DNA from: Prosthecobacter vanneervenii
GTDB lineage: Bacteria > Verrucomicrobiota > Verrucomicrobiia > Verrucomicrobiales > Verrucomicrobiaceae
Assembly: GCF_014203095.1 (NCBI RefSeq)
Contig: NZ_JACHIG010000001.1
Location: 806,001 to 870,000 of the forward strand
Reading direction: 5' to 3'
Length of the DNA: 64,000 bases
Shown: one piece after another, positions 1-9,658 of the stretch
Layout: each line of letters starts with the position of its first letter
Position numbering within the stretch: position 1 is the first letter of the stretch
The notes under the pieces: generated by a model
What the model was told of the DNA's origin: nothing
Database searches by the model: none
Seen by the model: the letters and a program-made list of their open reading frames with translations, nothing else
Position numbers and translations under genes: made by a program

Positions 1-518
1 AGGCTGAGGAAATGGGCTTTTCAGGCTCAGCGCTTTGCATTGCCGAGCAGGTGCATGGCAAGGAAGTCGCGGTGCTGACCGAGCCCACGAGCAGCGCCAT
101 CGCAGGCACCGATGGCATCGTTTCCAATACCCCCGGCCTGGTGATCGGCATCTATGTGGCAGACTGCTGCGCGGTGTATCTGGTCGATCCGCGCACCGGC
201 GCCTTTGGCATTGTGCATTCCGGCAAAAAGGGCTCAGAAATGGGCATCACGACGCAGGCGATCGAAAAGATGCAGCAGCACTTTGGCAGCGATCCCGCCG
301 ATGTGCATGTGCAGCTCAGCCCCTGCATACGTCCACCGGCGTATGAAATCGACTTTGCCGCACAGATCCGACAGCAGGCGCGGGATGCCGGAGTGCCAGA
401 GGCGCAGATCCACGACACCGGCCTGTGCACGTCTTTGGATTTGCACCGGTTTTATTCCTACCGCATGGAGAAAGGCCGCACCGGGCGCATGCTGGCGCTG
501 CTGGGGCGCACCGCCTGA
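1..518 (+). CDS. pgeF: PgeF/YfiH-type multicopper-oxidase-fold protein (DUF152), 5' partial
   Basis: The frame is open from the first bases of the window, so the 5' end is missing; an internal ATG lies at 12. The family (YfiH/YlmD) comprises cytosolic zinc enzymes first called polyphenol oxidases, later shown to act on purine nucleosides and on wrongly built UDP-MurNAc peptides. Putative zinc ligands are visible in the family order: His in QVHG, Cys in ADCC and His in VHSGKKG; the last usually reads HAGWRG, so this is a divergent member. A conserved C-terminal segment (SPCIRPPAYEID, then CTSLDLHRFYSYR) follows. It sits 12 bp upstream of ispE on the same strand and is probably cotranscribed with it. 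Family call is firm, substrate is not. Confidence 0.8.
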   Translation, partial: AEEMGFSGSALCIAEQVHGKEVAVLTEPTSSAIAGTDGIVSNTPGLVIGIYVADCCAVYLVDPRTGAFGIVHSGKKGSEMGITTQAIEKMQQHFGSDPADVHVQLSPCIRPPAYEIDFAAQIRQQARDAGVPEAQIHDTGLCTSLDLHRFYSYRMEKGRTGRMLALLGRTA

Positions 519-530
519 TCATCATCAAAC

Positions 531-1370
531 ATGACCTTTCATTCTCCTGCCAAAATCAACCTGTGGCTGCGCATTCTGGGCAAACGCCCGGATGGATTTC
601 ATGAGGTGCAGACGCGGCTGTGCCGCCTAGCGCTGGGCGACACGGTGGAGATTGAGATGCGCGGTGCGGGCACGGACGTGTCCCTGAGCTGCTCAGATCC
701 CACGGTGCCGCTGGATGAGTCCAACTTGGCCATGAAAGCTCTGCGTGCGTTTGAAAAATGCACCGGCAAGCAATCCTCCTGGCGCATTCATCTGGAGAAA
801 AAAATTCCCGCTGGCGCAGGCCTGGGTGGCGGCAGCAGCAATGCGGCCACGGTGCTCAAGGGAGCCAACGAACTGGCAGGCAGGCCGCTCTCGCTGGAGA
901 AACTGATCGAGCTCGGTGGGCAGATCGGCTCCGATGTGCCCTGTTTCATTCTCGATCAACCAGCCGCCGATGGCGCTGGCCGTGGCGAACAGGTGACGCC
1001 AGTGGACTTCCCCTGGCAGCTGCCGCTGGTGCTGATCAAGCCCCCCTTCCCCATCCCGACGCCCTGGGCCTACAAGCGCTGGGCCGAGTCCAAGGAACTG
1101 CCCGGCGTGCTCTACGCGCCGCAAATCTGTCCGTGGGGGGCGATGTCGAATGACCTGGAGCGGCCGGTGTATGAGAAGTATGTGCTGCTGCCCACGCTGA
1201 AGACCTGGCTGCTGGAGCAGCCGGAGGTGCATGCGGCGCTGATGTCCGGCTCCGGCAGCACCATGTTTGCCATCACCGAAACACATGCGCAGGCCGCCGA
1301 GATCGCCGCCAAAGCACGCGAATTTTGTGGAGAGACAGCATGGGTACAGGCGACGCAGACGGGTGCCTGA
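531..1370 (+). CDS. ispE: 4-diphosphocytidyl-2-C-methyl-D-erythritol kinase
   Basis: Cytosolic GHMP kinase that phosphorylates CDP-methylerythritol in the non-mevalonate (MEP) isoprenoid pathway. The 279-residue length fits the family. The N terminus SPAKINLWLRI carries the catalytic Lys (K8). The glycine-rich ATP loop PAGAGLGGGSSNAA spans residues 93-106, and GSDVPCF gives the catalytic Asp (D134). A C-terminal GSGST motif is also present. The ATG at 531 follows the upstream gene by 12 bp with no obvious Shine-Dalgarno sequence. A strong hairpin lies about 40 bp after the stop. Confidence 0.95.
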   Translation: MTFHSPAKINLWLRILGKRPDGFHEVQTRLCRLALGDTVEIEMRGAGTDVSLSCSDPTVPLDESNLAMKALRAFEKCTGKQSSWRIHLEKKIPAGAGLGGGSSNAATVLKGANELAGRPLSLEKLIELGGQIGSDVPCFILDQPAADGAGRGEQVTPVDFPWQLPLVLIKPPFPIPTPWAYKRWAESKELPGVLYAPQICPWGAMSNDLERPVYEKYVLLPTLKTWLLEQPEVHAALMSGSGSTMFAITETHAQAAEIAAKAREFCGETAWVQATQTGA

Positions 1371-1408
1371 GATGCCATGATGAGCACTTCCTTGGCCTGA
1401 GAAAGTTT

Positions 1409-1441
1409 GGGGCCGGGCGGCTCCCGATTCCGCCCGACCCC
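1409..1441 (+). terminator. GC-rich hairpin downstream of ispE
   Basis: GGGGCCGGGCGG (1409-1420) pairs with CCGCCCGACCCC (1430-1441) at 11 of 12 positions around a 9-nt loop. It lies 38 bp after the ispE stop, in the 277-bp gap before the ThiF-like gene. No clear T tract follows, so it may be an RNA-processing or attenuating hairpin instead of a classical intrinsic terminator. I see nothing else convincing in the rest of this gap. Confidence 0.4.
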
Positions 1442-1647
1442 TGGTTTGATCAACCTCAACTTTGACCTGCGGTGAAGCAGGGGGTTTGAGTCAACAACCA
1501 ATCACTCTCAAGACCCAGTTAATGGAGGGCTGAAATCCCCGCATGAACTGTTGATGAGTTAGATTCGGGCTTTGGCGGAGCGTTGAAAAAAGGTGAAAAT
1601 ATTTTTGCGCGAGATGGCAGCCCCCCTCTCGTTCTCATGTGCCCTCT

Positions 1648-2397
1648 ATGCCTGAACTCCCCGAGCTTACCACCAGCGAACGAGCCCTTTACGAATGGCA
1701 GATGTGGGTGCCTGGGATGGGCGAGGAAGGACAGAAAAAACTCAAGGCCGCCTCCGTGCTGGTCTCCCGTGTAGGCGGGCTGGGCGGTCTGGTGGCGCTG
1801 GAGCTGGCGGCGGCGGGCGTCGGAAAGCTGGTGCTGGCCCATGGCGGCGATCTGCAGCCCTCCGACCTCAACCGTCAGCTGCTGCAAACGCATGACCACA
1901 TCGGCAAGCCGCGCATGGAAAACATCGTGCGACGTCTGCGCGATCTCAATCCGCACTGCGATATCGTAGGCGTGGCGGAGAATGTTTCCGAAAGTAACGC
2001 AGATGCCCTAGTGGCGCAGGCAGACATCGTAGTGGATGCCGCGCCGATGTTTCAGGAGCGCCTGGCGCTGAACGCCGCCGCCGTGCGTGCACGGAAGCCG
2101 ATGGTGGAATGCGCCATGCACACGCTGGAGGCCAGCGTGACGACCTTTGTCCCCGGCCGGACCGGCTGCCTGGCCTGCTATGTGCCGGAGGTGCCTCCCA
2201 CTTGGAAGCGGCAGTTTCCGGTGTTTGGAGCGGTGTCGGGAACCGCCGCGTGCATCGGGGCCATGGAGGTGATCAAGCTGATCACCGGCATCGGCGAGAC
2301 GCTCTGCGGCACTTTGCTTTCGATGGATCTGGGCAGCCTGCAATTTCGCAAAGTCAGACTGCCCAAACACGATGATTGCGCCGTGTGCGGCGGATGA
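1648..2397 (+). CDS. ThiF/MoeB/HesA family E1-like adenylyltransferase
   Basis: E1-like enzyme that adenylates the C-terminal glycine of a small sulfur-carrier protein, as in molybdopterin, thiamine or tRNA thiolation pathways. From the ATG at 1648 it has about 249 residues, typical of MoeB without a rhodanese domain. The nucleotide loop VGGLGG is near residues 42-47 and DLNRQ at 73-77. Two zinc-binding Cys pairs are C174/C177 (CLAC) and C244/C247 (CAVC). An in-frame GTG at 1639 is an alternative start. No sulfur-carrier gene is adjacent, so the pathway cannot be assigned. It ends exactly against the stop of the convergent Dabb gene. Confidence 0.85.
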   Translation: MPELPELTTSERALYEWQMWVPGMGEEGQKKLKAASVLVSRVGGLGGLVALELAAAGVGKLVLAHGGDLQPSDLNRQLLQTHDHIGKPRMENIVRRLRDLNPHCDIVGVAENVSESNADALVAQADIVVDAAPMFQERLALNAAAVRARKPMVECAMHTLEASVTTFVPGRTGCLACYVPEVPPTWKRQFPVFGAVSGTAACIGAMEVIKLITGIGETLCGTLLSMDLGSLQFRKVRLPKHDDCAVCGG

Positions 2398-2769
2398 TCA
2401 CTTGGCCACGAAGTCCAAGACGCAAGCCTTGTCGAGGAGGGGCTTGAGCTTGGAGACGAAGGCAGCGTGCTCAGGATGTGGAAGATAGACCTCCAGACCA
2501 GCCTTGTCCTTGAAGGTGACGAGGAAGCAGTGAGTGAAGCCGTCATTGAGCCCCTCAGGGCTGACATTGGTGCCCCACTCGAAGCCGGTGACAGTGTTGA
2601 CCTTCTTGGCCAGTTCGATGAAGGCGTTTTCGATGCCCTGAACTTCCGCCGGAGAGGCGCTGTCCTTGAACTTGAAGAAAACAACGTGGCGGTAGGGAGC
2701 GTCTGCGGCGGTGGCGAGGGTGGTCATGGCGGAAAGGAGAATGGCGAGAGCAAAGAGAGCGGCTTTCAT
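2398..2769 (-). CDS. Secreted Dabb (stress-responsive alpha/beta-barrel) domain protein
   Basis: 123 residues. An N-terminal signal peptide (MKAALFALAILLSAMTTLATA) predicts export. The mature part is one Dabb ferredoxin-like domain, beginning RHVVFFKFKD and including a conserved HPEHAAFV segment near the C terminus. Dabb domains form dimeric barrels; some are enzymes, but most bacterial members have no known reaction. Its stop codon abuts the ThiF stop (convergent pair, no spacer). Exported copies with this layout are common in planctomycete and verrucomicrobial genomes. Function unknown. Confidence 0.8.
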   Translation of the reverse strand: MKAALFALAILLSAMTTLATAADAPYRHVVFFKFKDSASPAEVQGIENAFIELAKKVNTVTGFEWGTNVSPEGLNDGFTHCFLVTFKDKAGLEVYLPHPEHAAFVSKLKPLLDKACVLDFVAK

Positions 2770-2858
2770 GGTGCGCGAGCATGTCTCAGAGAGAGGATTG
2801 CGTCAACGGCGCAAAGAGGTTGCACCGTGGCATCGCGCATGCTCCTTAAACGACGCTT

Positions 2859-4421
2859 ATGAGCCACTGGGACCGCTTTCAAAAACACTTCGTTCGCTAC
2901 TCCAACCTGGGATTCTCCATCGACATCAGCCGCATGGCTTTTGAGGATGATCTCCTGACCAAAATGGCTGGGCGTATCGAGGCCGCCTACAAGGACATGG
3001 TGGCCTTGGAGGGCGGTGCGATCGCCAATCCGGATGAGAAGCGCATGGTGGGCCACTACTGGCTGCGCAACTCCCAGCTGGCCCCATCTGCGGAGCTGAA
3101 GCAGGAGATCGACGAAACGCTGACCGCCACCCTGGACTACGCGGCAGATATTCACGCAGGCAAGGTGCTGGCGGCCAATGGCAAGAAATTTACCCGTGTG
3201 CTCGTCGTGGGCATCGGCGGCTCGGCACTGGGCCCCCAGCTGGTGGCCAATGCCATCACCCCGGCGACACCGCCGATGGAGATCTCATTCCTCGACAACA
3301 CGGATCCGGACGGCATCGACCGAGTGATGGCCCAAATCGGTGATGAGCTGGCGACGACGATTACGATCGTCATCTCGAAATCCGGCGGCACCAAGGAAAC
3401 CCGCAATGGCATGCTGGAGGCCGAGAGGGCCTACAAGGCCGCTGGGCTGGACTTTGCCAAGCATGCTGTGGCTGTGACCGGCGTGGGCAGCGAGCTGGAC
3501 AAGCACGCCACCGCGCAGGGCTGGCTGAAGCGCTTCCCCATGTGGGACTGGGTGGGCGGACGCACGAGCCTGATGAGCGCCGTGGGCACGCTGGCCGCCG
3601 CGCTGCAGGGAGTGGATGTGCGCCAGTTCCTGGCCGGAGCGGCCGCGATGGACGTGGAAACCCGCCAGCGCCCCGCTGTGGAGAATGCCTCCATGCTGCT
3701 GGCTCTGATGTGGTACCACGCTGGCAAAGGCCAGGGACTCAAGGACATGGTCGTCCTACCCTACAAGGACAGGCTGGTGCTCTTCAGCAAGTATCTGCAG
3801 CAGCTCGTCATGGAGAGCCTGGGCAAGGAGCACGATCTGGACGGCAAGGTGGTGAATCAGGGCATCGCCGTCTATGGCAACAAAGGCAGCACCGACCAGC
3901 ACGCCTACGTGCAGCAGCTGCGTGACGGGGTGAACAATTTCTTTGTGACCTTCATCGAAGTGGGCAAGGCACGCGACGCCGCTGCCTTTGAAGTGGAGCC
4001 TGGATTCACCAGCGGTGACTACCTGCAGGGCTTCCTGCGTGGCACGCGCAAGGCGCTGGCCGAGAAGGGCCGTGAGTCCATCACCCTCAGCATTCCGGAG
4101 CTGAATGCCTTCAATCTGGGCCTTCTCATCGGCCTCTTTGAGCGTGCAGTCAGCTTTTACGCCAGCCTTGTGAACATCAATGCCTACCACCAGCCCGGCG
4201 TGGAGGCCGGTAAGAAAGCGGCTACGGAGTTTCTGAATCAGCTGGCCCAGGTGCGCGGCGCTCTCACGGCCACGGGCCGTACGGCTGCGGAAGTGGCTGG
4301 AAAGCTTGGGATCGATGCCGAGGATGCCTTCCACATGCTGACTCATCTGGCAGCGAACGGTCAGGCGCGGGTGGTCTCCCTGGGCGCAGGCCCGGCAGGG
4401 GATCAATTCGCAGCTGTGTGA
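2859..4421 (+). CDS. pgi: Glucose-6-phosphate isomerase
   Basis: Cytosolic enzyme interconverting glucose-6-phosphate and fructose-6-phosphate in glycolysis and gluconeogenesis. The sugar-phosphate site appears as GIGGSALGP (about 118-126) and SKSGGT (173-178). [24 protein letters not shown] and the C-terminal [13 protein letters not shown] signature are all present, so catalytic residues look intact. At 520 residues it belongs to the shorter bacterial type. About 60 residues follow the last signature and end with a helical, winged-helix-like stretch ([27 protein letters not shown]) of unclear role. The ATG start has no Shine-Dalgarno sequence. Confidence 0.95.
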   Translation: MSHWDRFQKHFVRYSNLGFSIDISRMAFEDDLLTKMAGRIEAAYKDMVALEGGAIANPDEKRMVGHYWLRNSQLAPSAELKQEIDETLTATLDYAADIHAGKVLAANGKKFTRVLVVGIGGSALGPQLVANAITPATPPMEISFLDNTDPDGIDRVMAQIGDELATTITIVISKSGGTKETRNGMLEAERAYKAAGLDFAKHAVAVTGVGSELDKHATAQGWLKRFPMWDWVGGRTSLMSAVGTLAAALQGVDVRQFLAGAAAMDVETRQRPAVENASMLLALMWYHAGKGQGLKDMVVLPYKDRLVLFSKYLQQLVMESLGKEHDLDGKVVNQGIAVYGNKGSTDQHAYVQQLRDGVNNFFVTFIEVGKARDAAAFEVEPGFTSGDYLQGFLRGTRKALAEKGRESITLSIPELNAFNLGLLIGLFERAVSFYASLVNINAYHQPGVEAGKKAATEFLNQLAQVRGALTATGRTAAEVAGKLGIDAEDAFHMLTHLAANGQARVVSLGAGPAGDQFAAV

Positions 4422-4499
4422 CAAATCGGCATTTGCACACAGTAGTGGGGCCATCTATAAATCGCACTAGCAATGCCTTGCGGCACTGTCGTCCTCTCC

Positions 4500-4847
4500 A
4501 TGCAATCAATTCCCATCCAACATCAAATTGGCTGCGTCATTCTGACAGCCTTGTTCATTTGGGCATTTAGCATCGCGAGAGAACCCCGTGGCTGGCGCAG
4601 GCTCTTTCAGTCGATTTTTTCCAAATCGGAGACCTTTTCGGTCAACAAGAACAAGGTGATCGACGAAACGCTTAAGCGTTATGGTATCATTGTAGCCATG
4701 GTCATCCTCGTAGCGGATGTATCCTGCTTCGTTTTAGGAGTCACGCATCGGTTCCGTGAAAAACTGCGCAATCTATCGCCTGAACAACGGGAGAGCATGC
4801 AGGAGATCAACAAGTACCAGAAGAGCAGCTCAGGCCTGAACTTCTGA
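4500..4847 (+). CDS. Small two-helix membrane protein, unknown function
   Basis: About 115 residues from the ATG at 4500; an upstream in-frame start at 4473 is possible but less likely. Two hydrophobic segments are visible: residues 9-25 (GCVILTALFIWAFSIA) and about 62-80 (YGIIVAMVILVADVSCFVLG). Between them is a basic loop, and the tail is charged. I recognise no family. It lies between pgi and the convergent RDD gene, and its base composition is AT-richer than its neighbours, which could mean a recent arrival or a weakly constrained gene. Confidence 0.55.
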   Translation: MQSIPIQHQIGCVILTALFIWAFSIAREPRGWRRLFQSIFSKSETFSVNKNKVIDETLKRYGIIVAMVILVADVSCFVLGVTHRFREKLRNLSPEQRESMQEINKYQKSSSGLNF

Positions 4848-5585
4848 TCAACGCCTGCGGGCGGTGACAACCGTCTCAGCCACGAGATCGTGCAGGCAGC
4901 GACGGTCTTCGCGGAAGATCATCAGTACATTGCCGAGTGACAGCACCGGCCCGATGTACTGGATGCTGCCGATGACAAAGAAGACCACCTCCCGCAGCAC
5001 CACAGCCTTGAGGAAACCAGCGCGTGAGCCGTCCGCAGCACGGACGATCTGAATGCCGATCAGGAACTTGCCCAATGTCTGCCCACGCAGTCCAAGCATG
5101 ACAAAGTTTACCATCATGAGGAGGAGGATAATCCAGCTGGTGGTCAGAATGGTGGGGTCCTGGGCGGTCTGAAGCTGCTCGACGCGCTTTTGCAGCTGCT
5201 CCACAAGCATCTTCTGGTCATTGGGGTGCGCCTGCACTTCCTTGACCAAGTTCTCATCGATCACGACGGAGAACATGATCAGCAGGGGCACCATGATGGC
5301 GATCCAGTCGATGATCCTGGCCACGAGTCTCTGGCCGCGCGTGGCCATTTCCTCACGCACACGCACCTCCACGCGAATGGTGGGGATGGGTGGCGGCTGG
5401 GGAGCCGCAGTCTCAGGTGGCAGATTCAGCTCCTGCAGGTGCTCTTTGAGCGGCAGCCACTCGGCCATGCCCTCGGTCCAGCAGAGGTCGGTGGGGAGGA
5501 ACTTTCCACTTCGCAGTCCGGCGCTCACCTCCAGATCACTGAAGATGCCGAGCCGTTCCTCACCGCGTGCCAGATGGTATTTCAT
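4848..5585 (-). CDS. GYF-like plus RDD domain membrane protein
   Basis: 245 residues. Residues 1-55 resemble the GYF_2 domain often found at the start of verrucomicrobial and planctomycete membrane proteins (W36, then GMAEWLPLKEHL). A Pro-rich linker follows (about 57-70), then an RDD domain from about residue 82 (RGQRLVARIIDWIAIMVPLLIMF) with three to four transmembrane helices. RDD proteins are inner-membrane proteins, some implicated in ion or solute transport. The gene lies divergent from the downstream ABC exporter across about 75 bp. Domain calls are good; function is open. Confidence 0.75.
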   Translation of the reverse strand: MKYHLARGEERLGIFSDLEVSAGLRSGKFLPTDLCWTEGMAEWLPLKEHLQELNLPPETAAPQPPPIPTIRVEVRVREEMATRGQRLVARIIDWIAIMVPLLIMFSVVIDENLVKEVQAHPNDQKMLVEQLQKRVEQLQTAQDPTILTTSWIILLLMMVNFVMLGLRGQTLGKFLIGIQIVRAADGSRAGFLKAVVLREVVFFVIGSIQYIGPVLSLGNVLMIFREDRRCLHDLVAETVVTARRR

Positions 5586-5660
5586 GGAGATGCCTGTTGC
5601 TGTGTGTCGTATGCTAGATAGCTGCTAAGCAGCCCGCATCAAGTTCCCATCCTCTCCCGA

Positions 5661-7403
5661 TTGAAAACCATCCTCCGCGTCTTTTCCTACCTGCGTCGTT
5701 ACCCCTGGCTGGGCTCTGCCCAGATCGCGTGCGCCATCACCGGCACGCTGATGGTGATCGTCTTTCCCCACATCACCCGGGAGATGCTGGACGTGGTGGT
5801 GCCGGGCAGGCAGTGGGATCGCATCACCCCTCTGGCGCTGTGGGCCCTGGCGGCCTACTTTGCGCAGCATCTCTTCAACTCCCTGCGCATCCAGCTCAAC
5901 AACACCTTTGAGCAGAAGGTCATCTACGACCTGCGCAGCGACATCTACCAGCGGCTGCAGACGCTGCCGCTGCGCTGGTTCGACAACCGGCCCTCCGGCG
6001 ACATCATGACCACGGTGTCCGAAGACATCCCCAGCGTGGAGCGCGTGCTGATCGACGGCATCGAGCAGGGGCTCATCTCCGTGCTGCAGATCATCGTGGT
6101 GGGTGTCTTCATGCTGCAGGCGGATGTAAAGCTGACGCTGTATGCGCTCATTCCCCTGCCCTTTCTCGTGGCCGGTGCGCTGACCTACACGCGCACCTCC
6201 CGCGACCGCCACCGCAAGGTGCGCAAGGCCAGCAGCGCCATGAACTCCCTGCTGCAGGACAACGTGTCCGGCATGCGCCAGATCAAGGCCTACGCGATGG
6301 AGCGCGAGGAGCATGAGCGCTTTAACCGCGCCAGCGACGCCCTGCGGAAGGCCACGCTGCATGTGATGCGCATCTGGGCCATCTACCGCCCGGGCATGCA
6401 CTTCCTGACCAGCATCGGCATGGTCATCGTGTTATGGGTGGGCGCACGGGAGCTGATGAGTGGCAAGATTCAGGCGGGCGACCTGACGGCTTTCCTCCTG
6501 CTGCTGAAGTTTTTCTATGACCCCATCGAGAGCCTGCACCAGCTGAACCAGATTTTGCAATCGGGCCGCGCTGCGGGCGAGCGTGTCTTTGACATCCTGG
6601 ATGCGGAACCCGAAGCCGACACCACAGGCGGGCGCGAACTGGCGAGCATCTCCGGCCATGTGAAGTATGCGGGCGTGGGCTTTAGCTACGCGGGTAAGAC
6701 GCCCACCGTGCACGGTGTCTCGCTGGAGGCGCTGCCGGGGCAGACTATCGCGCTGGTGGGGCCCACGGGCGCGGGGAAATCCACGCTGATCAATCTGCTG
6801 ACGCGATTCTATGAGTATGACGAAGGCGAGATCACCATCGACGGCGCGCCCGTTCATGAGTTGAACAAGGCCTGGCTGCGGCGGAACATCGGCTACGTGA
6901 CGCAGGAGAGCTTTCTCTTTAACGGCACGGTGCGTGAGAATCTCGTGATCGGCCGACGCGATGCCACGGACGAACAGCTCTGGCAGTCGCTGAAGAGCGC
7001 GAATGCGGACGGCTTTGTGAAACGGCTGCCCGACCTGCTGGACACCCATGTGGGTGAGCGCGGCGTGAAGCTGAGCGTGGGTGAAAAGCAGCGCATCAGC
7101 ATCGCCCGCGCGCTGCTGCGCAATCCGCCCATCCTGCTGCTGGATGAAGCCACCGCCAGCGTGGACACGGAGACGGAGCGGCAGATCCAGGAAGCACTGG
7201 AGCACCTGATGGCCAACCGCACCAGCTTTGTGATCGCCCACCGCCTGAGCACCGTGCGAAACGCCGACTGCATCTACGTGCTGGAGCACGGACGCATCAT
7301 TGAAAAGGGTACGCACGACGAGCTGATCTCGCAGGATGGGATGTATGCGAAGCTCTGCCGTACATCCCTGATCGCAGCGGGTGGCGAAGCCCCGTCCGAG
7401 TAA
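5661..7403 (+). CDS. ABC exporter, fused permease and ATPase (MsbA/LmrA type)
   Basis: 580-residue half-transporter that would act as a homodimer in the inner membrane. The six-helix exporter domain occupies residues 1-320. The nucleotide-binding domain has Walker A GPTGAGKST (about 367-375), signature LSVGEKQRISIARALL, Walker B ILLLDEATASVD and the H-loop AHRLST. All ATPase motifs are intact. The best start is TTG at 5661 (reads LKTILRVFSYLRRYPW); the next ATG would remove the first helix. Family members export lipids, peptides or drugs; nothing nearby identifies the cargo. Confidence 0.9.
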   Translation: MKTILRVFSYLRRYPWLGSAQIACAITGTLMVIVFPHITREMLDVVVPGRQWDRITPLALWALAAYFAQHLFNSLRIQLNNTFEQKVIYDLRSDIYQRLQTLPLRWFDNRPSGDIMTTVSEDIPSVERVLIDGIEQGLISVLQIIVVGVFMLQADVKLTLYALIPLPFLVAGALTYTRTSRDRHRKVRKASSAMNSLLQDNVSGMRQIKAYAMEREEHERFNRASDALRKATLHVMRIWAIYRPGMHFLTSIGMVIVLWVGARELMSGKIQAGDLTAFLLLLKFFYDPIESLHQLNQILQSGRAAGERVFDILDAEPEADTTGGRELASISGHVKYAGVGFSYAGKTPTVHGVSLEALPGQTIALVGPTGAGKSTLINLLTRFYEYDEGEITIDGAPVHELNKAWLRRNIGYVTQESFLFNGTVRENLVIGRRDATDEQLWQSLKSANADGFVKRLPDLLDTHVGERGVKLSVGEKQRISIARALLRNPPILLLDEATASVDTETERQIQEALEHLMANRTSFVIAHRLSTVRNADCIYVLEHGRIIEKGTHDELISQDGMYAKLCRTSLIAAGGEAPSE

Positions 7404-7431
7404 AGGACCGGGGCCCTGCCCTGCTTAAACC

Positions 7432-8175
7432 TCACACACTCAGGCAGCGGCGGAGGAAGTCCACCGTCATGCCCAGCGCCTGACGGGCCAGCTCGGGGTC
7501 GTAGCGCAGGCCCTCGTCGCGGAGGAAGGCGTGGGCGGCATTGAATTCATGCCAGGTGAACTTCACGCCAGCGGCTGTGAGGGTCTGGTAGATCATGGCA
7601 CGGCCCTCGGCGGGCACATGGGGATCCTGACGGCCAAAGACGAGCATCATCTCGCCTTTGATGTCGGCAGCACGGGCCAGGGAGTCGTCGTTCATGCCTG
7701 CGCCCAGGCTGCGTTTGTGCAGATCGGTGGGGTAAAAGCAGACGGAGGCGGAGACATCCGGCTGCAGGGCGGCGCGGTAGGTCAGGTGGCCGCCGATGCA
7801 GGGGCCAAAGGAGGCCAGCCGCCCGTTGCAGTCGGGGTGCGCCTTGAGGTAGTCGAGCACGGCACGGTTGTCGGAATCATAAGCGGCCACAGGTTTTTCA
7901 ATCTTGAGCTTGTTCCCCACATCGGAGCCCGCCTGATCGTAGGCCAGCACGGTTCCTGCGGGCAGGTATTCGTGGTAGATCTCCGGCAGCACCACGATGA
8001 ATCCATGCCCGGCCAGGAAGGCGGCGGTGCGGCAGATGGGGCCGGTGTTTTGGAAGATTTCTGAATGAAACAGCAGGCCTGGAAAGCGCCCCTCACCTGC
8101 GGGGCGCAGCACCTGCGCGCGCATTGGGCCGGTGGGAGTGGAGAGTTCGATGGTTTCGGGTTCGCGGAGAGTCAT
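7432..8175 (-). CDS. Dienelactone hydrolase family protein
   Basis: About 247 residues from the ATG at 8175; in-frame sequence upstream up to 8241 looks non-coding. Alpha/beta-hydrolase with a Cys nucleophile, as in carboxymethylenebutenolidase: nucleophile elbow GPCIGG (C126), acid GRQDPH (D184) and His in AAHAF (H215), so the triad is complete. Cytosolic, no signal peptide. The true substrate may be another lactone or ester. Convergent with the ABC exporter. Confidence 0.85.
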   Translation of the reverse strand: MTLREPETIELSTPTGPMRAQVLRPAGEGRFPGLLFHSEIFQNTGPICRTAAFLAGHGFIVVLPEIYHEYLPAGTVLAYDQAGSDVGNKLKIEKPVAAYDSDNRAVLDYLKAHPDCNGRLASFGPCIGGHLTYRAALQPDVSASVCFYPTDLHKRSLGAGMNDDSLARAADIKGEMMLVFGRQDPHVPAEGRAMIYQTLTAAGVKFTWHEFNAAHAFLRDEGLRYDPELARQALGMTVDFLRRCLSV

Positions 8176-8427
8176 GGGGATTGCACTGAGGAGATGAGCG
8201 TTAGGTGGAATGATGCGCCTGGCCAGGCGTGGAAGCGGCAACTGCCGGACTGAGGGAAAAGAGACGCGCCGCCATGCAGCGATGCTCTAGCGTGTGGCGC
8301 GGAGTTTTTCACGAGGGTTTTTCGCTCAATGACGCATTGGCAGAGGCGCTGTGACTGCCAGGCTGCTAGCCGGTGTGTTTGCTGCTGTTCATGGCCTTCG
8401 TTTTGTCCTATGAATCCTGAGAACCTC

Positions 8428-9633
8428 ATGAAACAGGCTTTTTTATCTATGCTCGGGTGCATCACCGCTACGGCGCTGTTGGCCAGTGATCACATCGACG
8501 GACCTGTCACGACGAAGCATGGAGTCAGCGATCTGACAGATTTTTACGCCTTCCCGAGTCCATCGAGTCCCGGGAAGTGGACGCTGGTTTTGAACCTCTA
8601 CCCCCTGGCATGGCGGGAAAGCCATTTCTCATCAAAGGTGGAGTACTCGTTCATCCTGCGAGAGGCTGAGATGGTGCCTGATGGCGCGAACAAGCTCAAG
8701 GTGCGAATCAACAAAGCTGGTGAAAAAACCATCACCTGCCGCTTTTTTACTCCGCATGAGCATGCGAGCCACACGGCGACCTGCGATGCGGGCAACGGCA
8801 TGAAACGAACGGTGGCGCTTGATGTCATCGACACCCGGCCGGACTCAAGCGGCCTGCTCTTTTTTCATGGCCACCGTTCAGACCCTTTTTTCTTCAACGC
8901 ATCCTGGGCTGGAAGCCTGCTCGATGCAGGCAAAATCAGCCCGCCTGTGAAGTCCAACACGATCAGCCGTATGAATGTGCTGAGCCTGGTGGTGGAGCTG
9001 GATTTGAACGCTCTTTTTGGTAAAAAGGCAGGCCTTCTGGCGCTGGCGGCACGTTGTGTGAGCGTGGATGAAACTTCAGGGCAAAGACGCCAGATGGACC
9101 GCATAGGCCGCCCTGAGGTGACAAATATCATTCTGCATGGACACAAAGGGGAGCCTGAGTTGCGAGACGCCTACAACCGCGAAAGCCCCTTTCCGCCCAG
9201 AGGGAAAATCGTGGCTGCCTATCGTGAGCGAATGATCCGCAACTTTGCATTTTACGACATGAGCGATGGCAAGGCGGACTGGAGCGACGAGCAAAGAGCG
9301 ACGTATGCCAGACTGATGATGGATGACTACCTGCTGATTAATGCTTCCAAACCTTCGTCTTCAGCCCAACGCCGCGGCTACTTCAGCATCGAGACCGATG
9401 TTCTCAACGGCATACGATCCACTGCAGCCGGCGGCAGGACTTTGACAGATGACTTCATGGACCAGCTCTACACCTACATGATCAACCGCAACCACGGCAG
9501 CCCCATCGGAGACGGTGTGAACGCCCCCTGCCGCGCAGTGTCAGACACCTTTCCCTACCTCGCCGAGCCGGACACAAGCCTGCTCGGCTGGATGAAGGCC
9601 AAAGTCGGGCGACTAGCCACCGGCTCGCGCTGA
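8428..9633 (+). CDS. Secreted DUF4331 family protein
   Basis: About 401 residues starting at the ATG at 8428, which gives a good signal peptide (MKQAFLSMLGCITATALLA). The mature protein begins SDHIDGP, the hallmark start of DUF4331. GRPEVTN and a C-terminal GDGVN segment also fit. The biochemical role of the family is unknown; it is predicted to be exported. It is convergent with a RoxA-like dihaem cytochrome gene, with 25 bp between stops. The 252-bp gap upstream (8176-8427) holds no other gene that I can support. Confidence 0.75.
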   Translation: MKQAFLSMLGCITATALLASDHIDGPVTTKHGVSDLTDFYAFPSPSSPGKWTLVLNLYPLAWRESHFSSKVEYSFILREAEMVPDGANKLKVRINKAGEKTITCRFFTPHEHASHTATCDAGNGMKRTVALDVIDTRPDSSGLLFFHGHRSDPFFFNASWAGSLLDAGKISPPVKSNTISRMNVLSLVVELDLNALFGKKAGLLALAARCVSVDETSGQRRQMDRIGRPEVTNIILHGHKGEPELRDAYNRESPFPPRGKIVAAYRERMIRNFAFYDMSDGKADWSDEQRATYARLMMDDYLLINASKPSSSAQRRGYFSIETDVLNGIRSTAAGGRTLTDDFMDQLYTYMINRNHGSPIGDGVNAPCRAVSDTFPYLAEPDTSLLGWMKAKVGRLATGSR

Positions 9634-9658
9634 GGTGCGCATGACAGAAAAGGGAATG